NCBI GenBank assembly: GCA_963700425.1
Contig: CAVOXO010000007.1
Span: 124,001 to 188,000, forward strand
Length of the DNA: 64,000 nucleotides
Direction of reading: 5' to 3'
Origin: CAVOXO01 sp963700425
GTDB taxonomy: Bacteria; Actinomycetota; Acidimicrobiia; Acidimicrobiales; Microtrichaceae
Positions 1 to 8,872 of the stretch are shown piece by piece; positions within the stretch are counted from its first letter, which is position 1; each line of letters begins with the position of its first letter. The notes below the pieces were generated by a model that saw only the letters and a list, made by a program, of their open reading frames with translations, did not search any database and had not been told where the DNA came from. The position numbers were made by a program, and so were the translations under genes.

Positions 1-2
1 TC

Positions 3-254
3 GACCTCTTCGAGCTCAACGAGGCCTTCGCCGCGGTCGGCGTCGCCTCGATGAAGGACCTCGGCATCACCGACGAGATCGTCAACGTCAACGGCGGGGC
101 CATCGCGCTGGGTCACCCCATCGGCATGTCCGGCACCCGCATCGTGCTGCACCTGCTCAACGAGCTGGCCCGCCGCGGCGGCGGAACGGGCGCAGCCGCA
201 CTGTGCGGCGGCGGCGGACAGGGCGACGCCCTGCTCGTCAAGACGGTCAGCTGA
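3..254 (+). CDS. Thiolase (acetyl-CoA acyltransferase), C-terminal fragment
   Basis: C-terminal end of a thiolase that condenses or cleaves acyl-CoA in fatty-acid metabolism. The frame is open from the first bases of the window, so the N-terminus lies outside. Visible family motifs are DLFELNEAFA near the start, NVNGGAIALGHPIG carrying the catalytic His, and the CGGGGQGDALLV ending with the second catalytic Cys. The stop at 252-254 lies 10 bases before the next gene. The thiolase family is certain; whether it is biosynthetic or degradative cannot be told from this part. Confidence 0.93.
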   Translation, partial: DLFELNEAFAAVGVASMKDLGITDEIVNVNGGAIALGHPIGMSGTRIVLHLLNELARRGGGTGAAALCGGGGQGDALLVKTVS

Positions 255-264
255 CAACCCGGGA

Positions 265-2148
265 GTGAGCGACTCCGCGACTCACACGGCCGCGCCGATC
301 GGCGGCCTGGTGATCGGTGCACTCGGCATCGTCTACGGCGACATCGGGACGTCCCCTCTCTACGCCTTTCGTGAGTCGTTCGAAGGCCACGAACTCCCGG
401 TCACCCATGACAACGTGCTGGGGGTCTCCTCGCTCATCTTCTGGGCATTGATCCTCATCATCTCCATCAAGTACCTGATGTTCGTGCTGAGGGCCGACAA
501 TCACGGCGAAGGCGGGATCCTGGCCCTCACGTCGCTGGTGGCGCCGCTGAATCGGGTGGTCACCGGACGCCTCCTCACGTCGCTCGTGCTGTTGGGTCTG
601 TTCGGCACGGCCCTTCTCTACGGCGACGGCGTGATCACCCCGGCGATCTCCGTGCTGAGCGCGGTCGAAGGTCTCGAGGTCGCCGCGCCGGGCCTGCACT
701 CCTGGGTCATCCCCATTGCGGTCGGGATCCTGGTCGGACTGTTTCTCGTTCAGCGGCACGGCACGGGCTCGGTCGGCAGGGTGTTCGGCCCGATCATGAC
801 GGTCTGGTTCTCGGTCCTGGCGGTTCTGGGGATACTCAACATCATCGATGCCCCCGAGGTGATCGGGGCGATCAACCCTCTGTACGCCATCCGCTACCTC
901 GGCGACAACGGCATCGACAGCTTTCTCTCCCTGGGCTCGATCTTCCTTGTCGTCACCGGAGGTGAGGCCCTCTACGCCGATCTCGGGCACTTCGGTCGGC
1001 GACCGATCGAGCTGGGGTGGTTCTCGATGGTCCTGCCGTGCCTGCTGGTGACCTACTTCGGTCAGGGTGCTCTGCTGCTCGGCGATCCCGAGGCCATCAA
1101 GAACCCCTTCTTCAACATGGGGCCGGCGTGGTCCACCTACCCGCTGGTCATCCTCGCCACCGCCGCCACCATCATCGCCAGTCAGGCCCTCATCTCGGGA
1201 GCGTTCTCGCTCACGGTTCAGGCCATGAACTTCGACTACCTCCCCCGCATGGCGGTCAACCACACCAGCGACGAACACGAGGGGCAGGTGTACGTGCCCA
1301 TCGTGAACTGGGCTCTGATGATCGGATGCATCAGCCTGGTGCTGGGCTTCCGGTCGGCGAGCGCACTCGCGGCGGCCTACGGGATCGCGGTCACCGCCAC
1401 GATGGCCATCACCACGCTGCTGTTCCGCCAGTTCACCATCGACACCTGGCACTGGTCGAAGACCAAGGCGACCGCCTGGGCCGTCCCGTTCCTCGTGGTC
1501 GACTTCGCGTTCTTCGGTGCCAACCTCGCGAAGATCCCCAACGGTGGCTGGTTCCCTCTGCTGGTCGCCGTGGTGATCATCCTCCTCATGACGACATGGA
1601 AGCGAGGCCGGCAGCTGGTCGCCGAGCGCATCCGCCGCGGCAAGACCCCCATCGAGGACTTCCTCGCCGACATGGAGGTGACCCGGCCGGCCCGGGTACC
1701 CGGCACGTCGGTGTTCATGTTCAAGGGCACCGATGCCGCACCCCCGGCTCTGATCTCCAACACCCGCCACAATCGGGTCGTGCACGAGCAGGTGGTTTTG
1801 GCGTCCGTAGTGACAGATTCTGCGTCGCACGTTCCCCTCGACCAACGTCTCGACGTCACCGATCTCGGCCACGGATTCCGCCAGGTGGTCATGCATTTCG
1901 GCTACATGGAGGAGCCCGACGTCTTCGGCGAACTCGTGCGACCTGCGCCCGAGGGCGTGGGGCTGGAACCGAGCGGCATCTCGTTCTTCCTCGGCAGGGA
2001 ATCGGTCATCTCCACCGAGATCGCCGGTATGGCCCGATGGCGCGAGCGGCTGTTCGCGCTCATGTTGCGGTCATCGTCGAGCGCGTCGCGCTTCTTCGGC
2101 CTCCCGCCCGACCGTGTCGTCGAGGTCGGTTCCCAGGTGGAGATCTGA
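265..2148 (+). CDS. kup: KUP family potassium uptake transporter
   Basis: Inner-membrane K+ uptake protein of the Kup/HAK/KT family, probably K+/H+ symport. The 627 aa match the family length. The signature GDIGTSPLYAFRESF lies near residues 25-40, followed by about twelve hydrophobic segments up to about residue 440 and a hydrophilic cytoplasmic C-terminal domain. The start is GTG at 265, preceded by a GGGAG-like ribosome site; an ATG start would remove the signature. The methyltransferase start codon follows its stop directly, so the two are probably co-transcribed. Confidence 0.95.
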   Translation: MSDSATHTAAPIGGLVIGALGIVYGDIGTSPLYAFRESFEGHELPVTHDNVLGVSSLIFWALILIISIKYLMFVLRADNHGEGGILALTSLVAPLNRVVTGRLLTSLVLLGLFGTALLYGDGVITPAISVLSAVEGLEVAAPGLHSWVIPIAVGILVGLFLVQRHGTGSVGRVFGPIMTVWFSVLAVLGILNIIDAPEVIGAINPLYAIRYLGDNGIDSFLSLGSIFLVVTGGEALYADLGHFGRRPIELGWFSMVLPCLLVTYFGQGALLLGDPEAIKNPFFNMGPAWSTYPLVILATAATIIASQALISGAFSLTVQAMNFDYLPRMAVNHTSDEHEGQVYVPIVNWALMIGCISLVLGFRSASALAAAYGIAVTATMAITTLLFRQFTIDTWHWSKTKATAWAVPFLVVDFAFFGANLAKIPNGGWFPLLVAVVIILLMTTWKRGRQLVAERIRRGKTPIEDFLADMEVTRPARVPGTSVFMFKGTDAAPPALISNTRHNRVVHEQVVLASVVTDSASHVPLDQRLDVTDLGHGFRQVVMHFGYMEEPDVFGELVRPAPEGVGLEPSGISFFLGRESVISTEIAGMARWRERLFALMLRSSSSASRFFGLPPDRVVEVGSQVEI

Positions 2149-3066
2149 ATGGACGCCACCGAGCCCACGATGTCGCCTCCACCGTGCCGCGTCTGTGGAT
2201 GCGAGAACAGCGATCACGTCTTCACCAAGGACGGATACGAGTTGAGGCGATGCCAGGACTGCGAGCTCGTGGCGGTGGCCAACCCACCCGCCCCCGAGGA
2301 GCTGGCGATCATCTACTCCGACGACGCCGGGTATCACGAGGACTGGGCTGATCCGACGTCGGACGCGGTGCGCCGGGAACGCGAGATGGCACGGCGCCAG
2401 CTCGACGCCGTTCACGGGGCGTCCGCCCCCGGCATCGGCGGGACGCTCCTCGACGTCGGATGCTCGGTCGGGTTGTTCCTCGAGGAAGCGCGGGCGGCCG
2501 GCTGGGACGTGAGGGGCGTCGAGTTCAACGAGTCCACGGCCCGGGCCGCGCGCCAGCTCCGGGGACTCGACGTGATCACGGGATCACTCGAGAATGCCGA
2601 TCTCGACGACGCCTCGTTCGACGTGGTCACGCTGTGGGACGTGCTCGAACACGTGCCGGACCCACTGGCGACCCTGCGGGCCGCGGCCCGGGTGCTCGAT
2701 CCGGGCGGATCGCTCTGGATCGAGACACCGAACATCGACGGTCTCTTCCCTCGGGTCTCCTACCGCGCCGGTCGACGGCTGGACTACTGGCCGCACCCCG
2801 AACCGCCCCATCACCTGTTCCAGTTCTCCCCTCGATCACTGGCGTACACCCTTCGGGCCGCAGGATTCGAGGTGGCGTCGGAGACCACGAGGGCCATACC
2901 GCTCCGGTACACGTTCGGATCGGCCGCCCAGATGAGGGAACGGCCGATGAAGGCGGCCTACGGCGCGATCTTCGCCCCGGTCGCCGCGGTCGGACCGCTG
3001 GTCGGTCGCGGTGACACGCTGATCGTCCGCGCCGTGCGCGGCGACGCGGGCGTCCCACCCCGCTGA
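2149..3066 (+). CDS. Class I SAM-dependent methyltransferase with N-terminal zinc ribbon
   Basis: A 305-aa protein. An N-terminal zinc-ribbon-like module (CRVCGCENS ... CQDCELVA, residues about 10-40) precedes a Rossmann methyltransferase domain with motif I LLDVGCSVGLFLEEA at about 100 and the post-motif LWDVLEHVPDPLATL at about 165, typical of Methyltransf_23/UbiG-like enzymes. The Cys-ribbon plus methyltransferase arrangement is common in enzymes for sugars, polyketides or natural products; the substrate cannot be assigned. It starts directly after the kup stop and ends 5 bases from the convergent recR end. Confidence 0.88.
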   Translation: MDATEPTMSPPPCRVCGCENSDHVFTKDGYELRRCQDCELVAVANPPAPEELAIIYSDDAGYHEDWADPTSDAVRREREMARRQLDAVHGASAPGIGGTLLDVGCSVGLFLEEARAAGWDVRGVEFNESTARAARQLRGLDVITGSLENADLDDASFDVVTLWDVLEHVPDPLATLRAAARVLDPGGSLWIETPNIDGLFPRVSYRAGRRLDYWPHPEPPHHLFQFSPRSLAYTLRAAGFEVASETTRAIPLRYTFGSAAQMRERPMKAAYGAIFAPVAAVGPLVGRGDTLIVRAVRGDAGVPPR

Positions 3067-3071
3067 CCCGA

Positions 3072-3677
3072 TCAGTCGGCGACGACCCGACGGCCCTCGA
3101 GTGCGCGGCCGAGGGTGAGCTCGTCGGCATACTCGAGGTCACCGCCGACAGGAAGCCCGCTGGCGATGCGGCTCACCGTGAGGCCCGGCATGTCCAGCGA
3201 TCGCGAGAGATACAGAGCGGTCGCCTCCCCCTCGAGGTTCGGGTTGGTGCACAGGATGACCTCGGTGATGGCCTCGTCACCGATCCGGGCCAACAGCTCC
3301 CGGATCTTCAACTGCTCGGGGCCCACTCCCTGAAGGTGATCGATGGCTCCGCCGAGGACGTGATAGCGGCCGTTGAACTCGCGGGTGCGCTCGATGGCGA
3401 CGACGTCGCGCGGCTCTTCGACGACGCAGAGGACGTGTGAGTCCCTGCGGTCGTCTGTGCAGACCGCGCACATCTCACCTTCCGCGAAGTTGAAGCAGCG
3501 ACTGCAGAATCCGACCTTCTCCGATGCCTCGCGCAACGCGACGGCCAACCGCTCCGACTCCCCCGGGTCGGCCTTGAGCAGATGGAACGCGATGCGTTGC
3601 GCCGACTTCGGACCGATGCCGGGCAGTCGACCGAACGCGTCGATGAGCTCCTGGATCGCCTGGGAGTAGTCGGCCAT
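3072..3677 (-). CDS. recR: Recombination protein RecR
   Basis: RecFOR-pathway protein that forms a DNA clamp for gap repair. The 201 aa match the family. In order: helix-hairpin-helix FGRLPGIGPKSAQRIAFHLL (residues about 13-32), the C4 zinc finger CSRCFNFAEGEMCAVC (about 57-72), and a Toprim domain starting LCVVEEPRDVVAIERT, with GGAIDHLQGVGPE after it. It is last in the dnaX-ybaB-recR operon and overlaps ybaB by one base. Confidence 0.97.
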   Translation of the reverse strand: MADYSQAIQELIDAFGRLPGIGPKSAQRIAFHLLKADPGESERLAVALREASEKVGFCSRCFNFAEGEMCAVCTDDRRDSHVLCVVEEPRDVVAIERTREFNGRYHVLGGAIDHLQGVGPEQLKIRELLARIGDEAITEVILCTNPNLEGEATALYLSRSLDMPGLTVSRIASGLPVGGDLEYADELTLGRALEGRRVVAD

Positions 3678-4105
3678 CAGCCGCCGAGAAGGCCGCCGAG
3701 CGACCCCAGGTCGAGACCGTCCATGGGATTGGCGCCGGCGTGGAGCTCGGCCACCTGCGACGCCGCATCCCGGAAGGCGGCGACGATCAGGTCTTCGAGC
3801 AGCGAGACCTCGGCGGCATCGACGACCGAGGGGTCGATCACGACCTGGTGCACCTCGTAGGCCCCGTCGAGGCTCACGGTGACCATCCCCCCGCCCGATG
3901 TTCCCTCCACGACCGTCGACGCGATCTCCTCCTGGGCCTCGGCCAGCTTGGCGGTCATGTCCTGTGCCGCGCCGAGAAGGCTCCCGAGGTCGAAGCCCCC
4001 CATGTCGAGCGGCGGCGGATCTCCACCGACCGCGTCGGGCCGCAGTGCCTCGAAGCCGCTGTCGTCGGGTGGATCCGGTTCGGCAGGTCGCGCGTCATCG
4101 GTCAT
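3677..4105 (-). CDS. ybaB: YbaB/EbfC family nucleoid-associated protein
   Basis: Small DNA-binding protein of the YbaB/EbfC family, 142 aa. The family core runs from about residue 45 (LGAAQDMTAKLAEAQEEIAS) through the beta strand GGGMVTVSLDGAYEVHQVVIDP to the C-terminal helix LIVAAFRDAASQVAEL. An acidic, Pro-rich N-terminal extension of about 40 residues is longer than in E. coli YbaB, as is common in actinobacteria. ATG start overlapping the dnaX end by 4 bases; conserved position between dnaX and recR. Confidence 0.94.
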   Translation of the reverse strand: MTDDARPAEPDPPDDSGFEALRPDAVGGDPPPLDMGGFDLGSLLGAAQDMTAKLAEAQEEIASTVVEGTSGGGMVTVSLDGAYEVHQVVIDPSVVDAAEVSLLEDLIVAAFRDAASQVAELHAGANPMDGLDLGSLGGLLGG

Positions 4106-6282
4106 TGCGGGTTCTCCTCGATCATCTTGGCTCCGGGGAACGCTTCGATCACTTTGTCGAGCCCGGTCGTCGCGTTCACCGTCGCGTCCTCCAGATCGGA
4201 CACGTCGACGATGGTCTCGTCCTCGTCGGGAAGCTCCGACGGCGCAGGTGGCGCATCAGCGGGCGCCTGACCGGTCCGGGCTTCGGGGGCAGCCGGCGAC
4301 GCGCCGGCGCCCGCGGGACGACCCGTGCCCGACACCGCGACCAGACGGAGCGGGACGGCCCGACCGAAATGCTCGGCGAGAGCCGCCTCGACCTCGCTCC
4401 GGCTGTTCTCGGCCCTCTCGCGCGTCGGTTCGTTGGCCAAGGCGAACACTGCATGATCGGGTTCGGACGCGACGAAGTGGCCGCCGGAGAAGATGGCCTT
4501 GGACATCCCCTTCAGCCGACTCAGCACGGACGCGCCGAGCGCCGCCTGAAGCTCCTCGGCCGCCGGAATCCCGGTCGGGTCGATCCGGTCGGCGCCCTCC
4601 TTTCCAGCTGCGGAGGCGCCCTGCGGCGACGCCGCGACGGCCTCCGACGACGGCTCGACCGCGGGCCCCGACGAAGGAGCAGCAGGAGCGGTAGCGGGAG
4701 CGGGAGCGGGAGCGGGAGTCCCAGGCGCCGCCGCCACGGGCGCAGTCGGCGAGGCGGGCCCTGGCGGTCGCGGAGGCGCGGCGGGCGCAGTCGGCGAGGC
4801 GGGCCCTGGCGGTCGCGGAGGCGCGGCGGGCGCAGTCGGCGAGGCGGGCCCTGGCGGTCGCGGAGGCGCGGCGGGCGACGGCGCAGGCCTGGACTCGGCG
4901 CGCGACGTCGAGCGCGATGGCTGCTGTCGTTGACGGGCGATGGCCGCACGCGCCTCGGCGGCGGCCTCCGCCGCGCTCGCGGTCGCGGGCTGGTCGGGCG
5001 AAACACCTGCATCGACGAGGTCGCCGAGATCGTCGGACCCGGTCGTGTCCACGGACGTCGCGTCGGCCGAATCATCGGCATCACCCTGGTGACGAGGCCC
5101 TCCGACCCCGACCGCTTCCGACTTCTCATCGTCGCCCGGAGCCGCCTCAGGTCGGGCACTCGGCCCGCCCGGGGTCGCTCCACCGGAGGCCAGGGCGGCT
5201 TCGAGCCGCTCGACGCGTTCCACCAAGGCGTCGAGCGACGCCGCACCCGTCTCACAGATCTGGATCAGTGCCACGTCGAGAGGTACCCGCGCCTCGGTGG
5301 CCTGACGCATGTCGACGAGAGCAGCGCCCAGGATGCCGAGCGACCTGGTCAGGCGGGCGGTCCCCATCAGAGACGCCGTCTCCGCAGCACGACCCATGTC
5401 GTCGTCGGACAGGTGCCTCAGATCACCGCCGACCGATGACAGGAACGCATCGCGCAGCGTGAGCACCAGACCGTCGGCGAGCACCCGGGGCTCGCGCCCC
5501 ATGGCGATGGCGTCGCCGAGCGAGCTGACCGCCGCGCCGGGATCGCCGGCGATGATCGCCGCGAGAATCGGCGCGCTCGGGTCGCCGACCCCGGCCACTC
5601 CACCCCCGGCCACCACCATGTCCAGAGCCGACAAAGTGTCGCGGGCCGACCCTCTGCCCTGCCGTACGACCTGGGCGACGGACTCCGCGTCGACCTCGAG
5701 TGAGGCGTCCTCGATGATCCACCTCACGAACGCCTCGAGGTCGGTCGCGGACAACAGGGTGAACTCGAAGTGCTGGGTCCGGCTCCGAATCGTCGGTAGG
5801 ACCTTCTGCGGGTCGGTCGTGGCCAACACGAACACCACGTGCTCGGGAGGCTCCTCGAGAGTCTTGAGCAGCGCGTTCGAGGCTGCGGGCGACAACATGT
5901 GCACCTCGTCGAGGATGTAGACCTTGGTGCGCCCTGGCGATCCCACCGCGGTGCGTCCCACCAGATCGCGCATCGCGTCGACACCGTTGTTCGAGGCGGC
6001 ATCGAGCTCGAAGAGGTCGTAGGACGAGCCCTTCTCGATCGACAGGCAGCTCTCGCACGTTGCGCACGGCTGGCCCTCGGTGAGGTTCTCGCAGTTCAGC
6101 GCCTTGGCGAGGATGCGCGCCGTCGACGTCTTCCCGGTTCCCCGGGGTCCGCTGAACAGATACGCGTGCCCCTCGGTTCCCTGACCGACCGCGTTCCGAA
6201 GAGCGCGCACCACATGGTCCTGGCCGCGGATCTCGTCGAACGTGCGCGGACGGTAACGGCGATACAGGGACTGGTGCGCCAT
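4102..6282 (-). CDS. dnaX: DNA polymerase III subunit gamma/tau
   Basis: Clamp-loader ATPase of the replicative polymerase, 726 aa. The chosen start (ATG at 6282) gives the canonical N-terminus MAHQSLYRRYRPRTFDEI; an upstream start would add 16 unrelated residues. Walker A GPRGTGKTSTA, a four-Cys zinc module (CENLTEGQPCATCESC), Walker B LDEVHM and the SRC-type sensor region (RSRTQHFEF) are all present. After about residue 370 the protein becomes a long Ala/Pro-rich linker containing three perfect 15-residue repeats, then a tau-like C-terminal domain (LSRLKGMSKAIFSGG). No slippery A-run was seen, so a separate gamma form by frameshifting is not supported. First gene of the dnaX-ybaB-recR operon. 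Confidence 0.97.
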   Translation of the reverse strand: MAHQSLYRRYRPRTFDEIRGQDHVVRALRNAVGQGTEGHAYLFSGPRGTGKTSTARILAKALNCENLTEGQPCATCESCLSIEKGSSYDLFELDAASNNGVDAMRDLVGRTAVGSPGRTKVYILDEVHMLSPAASNALLKTLEEPPEHVVFVLATTDPQKVLPTIRSRTQHFEFTLLSATDLEAFVRWIIEDASLEVDAESVAQVVRQGRGSARDTLSALDMVVAGGGVAGVGDPSAPILAAIIAGDPGAAVSSLGDAIAMGREPRVLADGLVLTLRDAFLSSVGGDLRHLSDDDMGRAAETASLMGTARLTRSLGILGAALVDMRQATEARVPLDVALIQICETGAASLDALVERVERLEAALASGGATPGGPSARPEAAPGDDEKSEAVGVGGPRHQGDADDSADATSVDTTGSDDLGDLVDAGVSPDQPATASAAEAAAEARAAIARQRQQPSRSTSRAESRPAPSPAAPPRPPGPASPTAPAAPPRPPGPASPTAPAAPPRPPGPASPTAPVAAAPGTPAPAPAPATAPAAPSSGPAVEPSSEAVAASPQGASAAGKEGADRIDPTGIPAAEELQAALGASVLSRLKGMSKAIFSGGHFVASEPDHAVFALANEPTRERAENSRSEVEAALAEHFGRAVPLRLVAVSGTGRPAGAGASPAAPEARTGQAPADAPPAPSELPDEDETIVDVSDLEDATVNATTGLDKVIEAFPGAKMIEENPQ
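4741..4875. repeat. Three perfect 45-bp tandem repeats inside dnaX
   Basis: Copies at 4741-4785, 4786-4830 and 4831-4875 are identical. On the minus strand each encodes a 15-residue Pro/Ala unit (APAAPPRPPGPASPT in one register) of the DnaX linker. A shorter six-base GCGGGA repeat encoding Ala-Pro lies nearby at about 4692-4718. The unit length keeps the reading frame, so copy number could vary without breaking the gene. Confidence 0.97.
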
Positions 6283-6358
6283 CGGGTTGCACACTACCGG
6301 GCCCCCGACACCACCGACGCGGCGTGGCACGGCGCCTCTCCGTCACTACGCTGTCACG

Positions 6359-7207
6359 GTGACAACGACGCCCACCGGGCCCCCCACCGCTCCTCCCGGC
6401 TGGTACCCCTCACCCTTCGACAGCGACGGCTACGCCTGGTTCGACGGCTGGTACTGGCACCGCGCCGACGTCGAGCCGGACACAGCTGCGGAGACCAGGC
6501 GTTTCTTCCCCACGATTCCGACCCTGAGACTTCCGGCCGCCTGGTTGGGCTTCGCCGCCGTCGGAGTTCTCATGGTCACGAATCTGCTCCAGGAACTCGA
6601 CAGCGAGATCGTCGTGGCCTTCATCGGGCTCTTCGCCCTCGGCTTCAACGTCGTCGGGTACCCCGCCGTCGCAGCGGTCGCGTCCTACCGGTTCGGAACC
6701 GGTCGCCCGGTGAGGGACCTCGGCCTTCGTGCCCGGCTCGACGATCTGTGGATCGGACCGGTCGGAGCCATCGCCCTCCTCATCATCGCCATCGTCACCG
6801 GGCTCCTGGTGCAGGCGATCGGGCTACCCGAGGGATCCAACCTCGACGAGCTCGAGGAACTCGGTCAGAACGCCGCGGTCTTCGCCCTGATGTTCGTCCT
6901 CGCGGGGGTGATCGCACCGATCACCGAGGAGCTGATCTTCCGCGGCGTCATCCAACGGGCCCTGTCCTCTCGAATCTCACCGATCGCCGCCCTCTTCGTC
7001 CAGGGAGTCGCCTTCGGGTGCGCCCACTTCCTGTTGAACCAGGGGTGGGGCAACGTCGGACTGTTGTTCAGCCTCAGTTGCCTCGGCATCGGGCTGGGAT
7101 TCATCGCCCACCTCACGGGGAGGCTGATCCCGGCGATGATCGCCCACTCGTTGTTCAACTGCTCCCAGCTCGCGCTGCTGTGGATCTCACTGGGGGCGTC
7201 CGGCTGA
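6359..7207 (+). CDS. CPBP family intramembrane metalloprotease with N-terminal DUF2510-like module
   Basis: Multi-pass membrane protein, about 282 aa from GTG at 6359. That start lies 76 bases from the divergent dnaX start; an upstream start would nearly touch it. The N-terminal PPGWYPSPFDSDGYAWFDGWYW resembles the WYxDP...WWDG pattern of DUF2510. Hydrophobic segments follow, and the CPBP (Abi/CAAX-protease-like) motifs: EELIFRG near residue 188, then FGCAHFLLN and IAHSLFNCSQL with conserved His residues. Family function is intramembrane proteolysis or protein maturation; the substrate is unknown. Confidence 0.85.
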   Translation: MTTTPTGPPTAPPGWYPSPFDSDGYAWFDGWYWHRADVEPDTAAETRRFFPTIPTLRLPAAWLGFAAVGVLMVTNLLQELDSEIVVAFIGLFALGFNVVGYPAVAAVASYRFGTGRPVRDLGLRARLDDLWIGPVGAIALLIIAIVTGLLVQAIGLPEGSNLDELEELGQNAAVFALMFVLAGVIAPITEELIFRGVIQRALSSRISPIAALFVQGVAFGCAHFLLNQGWGNVGLLFSLSCLGIGLGFIAHLTGRLIPAMIAHSLFNCSQLALLWISLGASG

Positions 7208-7230
7208 CGGCATTCCGCCCCGACGCGACG

Positions 7231-7360
7231 CCGTGCCCTGGTGAGACGGTCAGGCGATCTGCGGCACATCTCAGGATCCGCTGAGGGCTGCTGCCTTCCG
7301 GCCCTGACCCGGTTCACGGTCTGTGATTGCACAGGACCCGACCGCCTCACCAGAGCACGG
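7231..7360 (-). ncRNA. ffs: Signal recognition particle RNA (4.5S, small bacterial type)
   Basis: On the minus strand the apical domain reads GGGTCAGGGCCGGAAGGCAG followed by CAGCC, the SRP RNA helix 8 signature (GGTCAGGnCCGGAAGGnAGCAGCC). The 5' end (7360 downwards, CCGTGCTCTGGTGAG) pairs over more than 20 bases with the 3' end (CTCACCAGGGCACGG, finishing near 7231), which closes one long hairpin and sets the boundaries. It is about 130 nt, somewhat longer than E. coli 4.5S RNA (114 nt). It lies between the CPBP gene and a tRNA-Ser. Confidence 0.93.
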
Positions 7361-7414
7361 ACCACCGCACTATACCGGCTCAGGGCGACGGGCCGACCCG
7401 CTACCATCGGCGCC

Positions 7415-7502
7415 GGAGACGTGCGAGAGCGGCCGAATCGGCACGCTTGGAAAGCGTGTGTGGGGAAACTCACCGTGGGTTCGAATCCCACCGTCTCCGC
7501 CA
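7415..7502 (+). tRNA. tRNA-Ser (anticodon GGA)
   Basis: Acceptor stem GGAGACG (7415-7421) pairs with CGTCTCC (7492-7498), followed by G and an encoded CCA at 7500-7502. The anticodon stem CACGC/GCGTG holds the loop TTGGAAA, giving anticodon GGA. The long variable arm is typical of class II serine tRNAs, and the T-arm GGGTTCGAATCCC is standard. It faces away from the SRP RNA gene. Confidence 0.97.
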
Positions 7503-7650
7503 CGACGCGGTCGGCGCGGAGTTCACCGGAACGGCGGCGCATGACGGGCCACCGCTCCGGTGGGCCCCGACGCCCCGTCCGAACCGTCCCGCCGCCGTCC
7601 CGCTTCACACCGCTCCGGTAGCATGCGGTCGCTGCAGAGGGAGGGTCATC

Positions 7651-8850
7651 GTGAGGGATCGAGTGGGACCCGTTCGACGGTGGGCAGGTTCGGCGGTCGC
7701 TGTTGCGCTCGTGGCCTCCACGGCATGTCTTCCGGTGCCCGATGCGGTGATCGCGGCCGCGTGCAGCGAGGTGTTCGACGTCAACGACCCCTCGCTGGTG
7801 GTCGACGACTACGGGGTACCCGAGGGGATCCCTCCCGAGGTGTTCGAGAGGGTCAACCGGACGCTGGGCTCCATCCAGTCGCTGTCGGCGACGGCGCTGT
7901 GGCCGATGATCGCGTCGATGCGGCTGACCGACTCGCCCATGGTCGAGGTGGGCGTCGTCGGCGACATCGCGGGTGTCACCACCATCCTCGAACAGTGGGT
8001 CCCCTATCCCGAGTACCTCGAGATCGCCGACGCCACCGACGCGGCCTCACTGGCCAACTCCATCGTCGCCGAGCTCCGTGCCGACCTGGACCTGGGTGCC
8101 AAGGCCCTGGCGCCCGACTACCTCGCCGCGCCCTACGTCTCGCTGCGGGACGCCCGCACCGTCGTGGTGTCCCTGGCCGCCAACCCGGCGACGGCCGCCT
8201 ACGCGGACGCTCTTCTGACCGCACACGGGAACCGCGTGATGGTTCTCACCGCCGGCAAGGCCGTCACCTCCGACGACGGGGGCACGCGATCGGGATGCCT
8301 CCGGCACATCCCCAGATGGGTGGTCGCGAACGCCGTCCCCGAGGGCGTGGACGTGCGAATCAAGCTCGACCGCACCACGGTGGCGCGAGGCGAAGCGGTC
8401 ACGGGCGCCCTCATCGTGACCAACCGGCGGCGCACCGCGCTGCCGGTATGGGACCTCGGAGGGGACCACTGCGGAGTGCCGGCGTCACAACCGGTCACCA
8501 CGGTCGACGCCCAGTACACCGTGAACGGTTCGGGTCAGGGCATGAACCACGGCCTGTGGGTGAGCCCCGCCGACGGACTCAATCCGACCTACAACTACGT
8601 GACGTCCGGAGGGGCGGTCGATCTGAGCGGCCTGGACACCAACCTGGTCTCCTGTTCGGGAGTCGGCAGCTACGCCGCAGAGATCCCGGCGGGAGCAACG
8701 GCCGCCGTCCCCTTCCGCGCCGACACCTTCTCGATGCAGCCGGGGGCCGACATCACCCTTCCCCCGGGCGGGTATGTCGTGAGGCCGCTGGCCTACCTGG
8801 GTGCGTTCAACCTCGTCGCCCTCCCACCCGCCCTGTTCGCCATCGGATGA
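7651..8850 (+). CDS. Exported (probable lipo-) protein of unknown function, paralogue 1
   Basis: 399 aa from GTG at 7651, with AGGGAGGG about 6 bases upstream. The N-terminus (RRWAGSAVAVALVASTAC) is a signal peptide ending in a weak lipobox before Cys, so it is probably lipid-anchored. No known domain was recognised. It is clearly paralogous to the next gene: both share ACLPxP after the signal, (H/L)PRWVxxxxVP in the middle, YTVNGS/FTVNGS, and an LPPGxYxVRP ... ALPPA ending, with five cysteines in matching positions. The C-terminal third resembles a beta-sandwich of the carbohydrate- or cell-wall-binding type, but this is inference. Confidence 0.8.
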   Translation: MRDRVGPVRRWAGSAVAVALVASTACLPVPDAVIAAACSEVFDVNDPSLVVDDYGVPEGIPPEVFERVNRTLGSIQSLSATALWPMIASMRLTDSPMVEVGVVGDIAGVTTILEQWVPYPEYLEIADATDAASLANSIVAELRADLDLGAKALAPDYLAAPYVSLRDARTVVVSLAANPATAAYADALLTAHGNRVMVLTAGKAVTSDDGGTRSGCLRHIPRWVVANAVPEGVDVRIKLDRTTVARGEAVTGALIVTNRRRTALPVWDLGGDHCGVPASQPVTTVDAQYTVNGSGQGMNHGLWVSPADGLNPTYNYVTSGGAVDLSGLDTNLVSCSGVGSYAAEIPAGATAAVPFRADTFSMQPGADITLPPGGYVVRPLAYLGAFNLVALPPALFAIG

Positions 8851-8872
8851 GACCGATACCGAGGACAACGCC

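Noticed and set aside
247..1896. Long open minus-strand frame antisense to kup
   Set aside because: It has a high-GC shadow composition (Arg/Gly/His/Asp-rich), no domain, and lies opposite a clear Kup transporter.
4102..4900. Programmed frameshift site in dnaX for a gamma subunit
   Set aside because: No A-rich slippery sequence with a downstream hairpin was seen; the Pro/Ala repeats run in one frame to the tau end.
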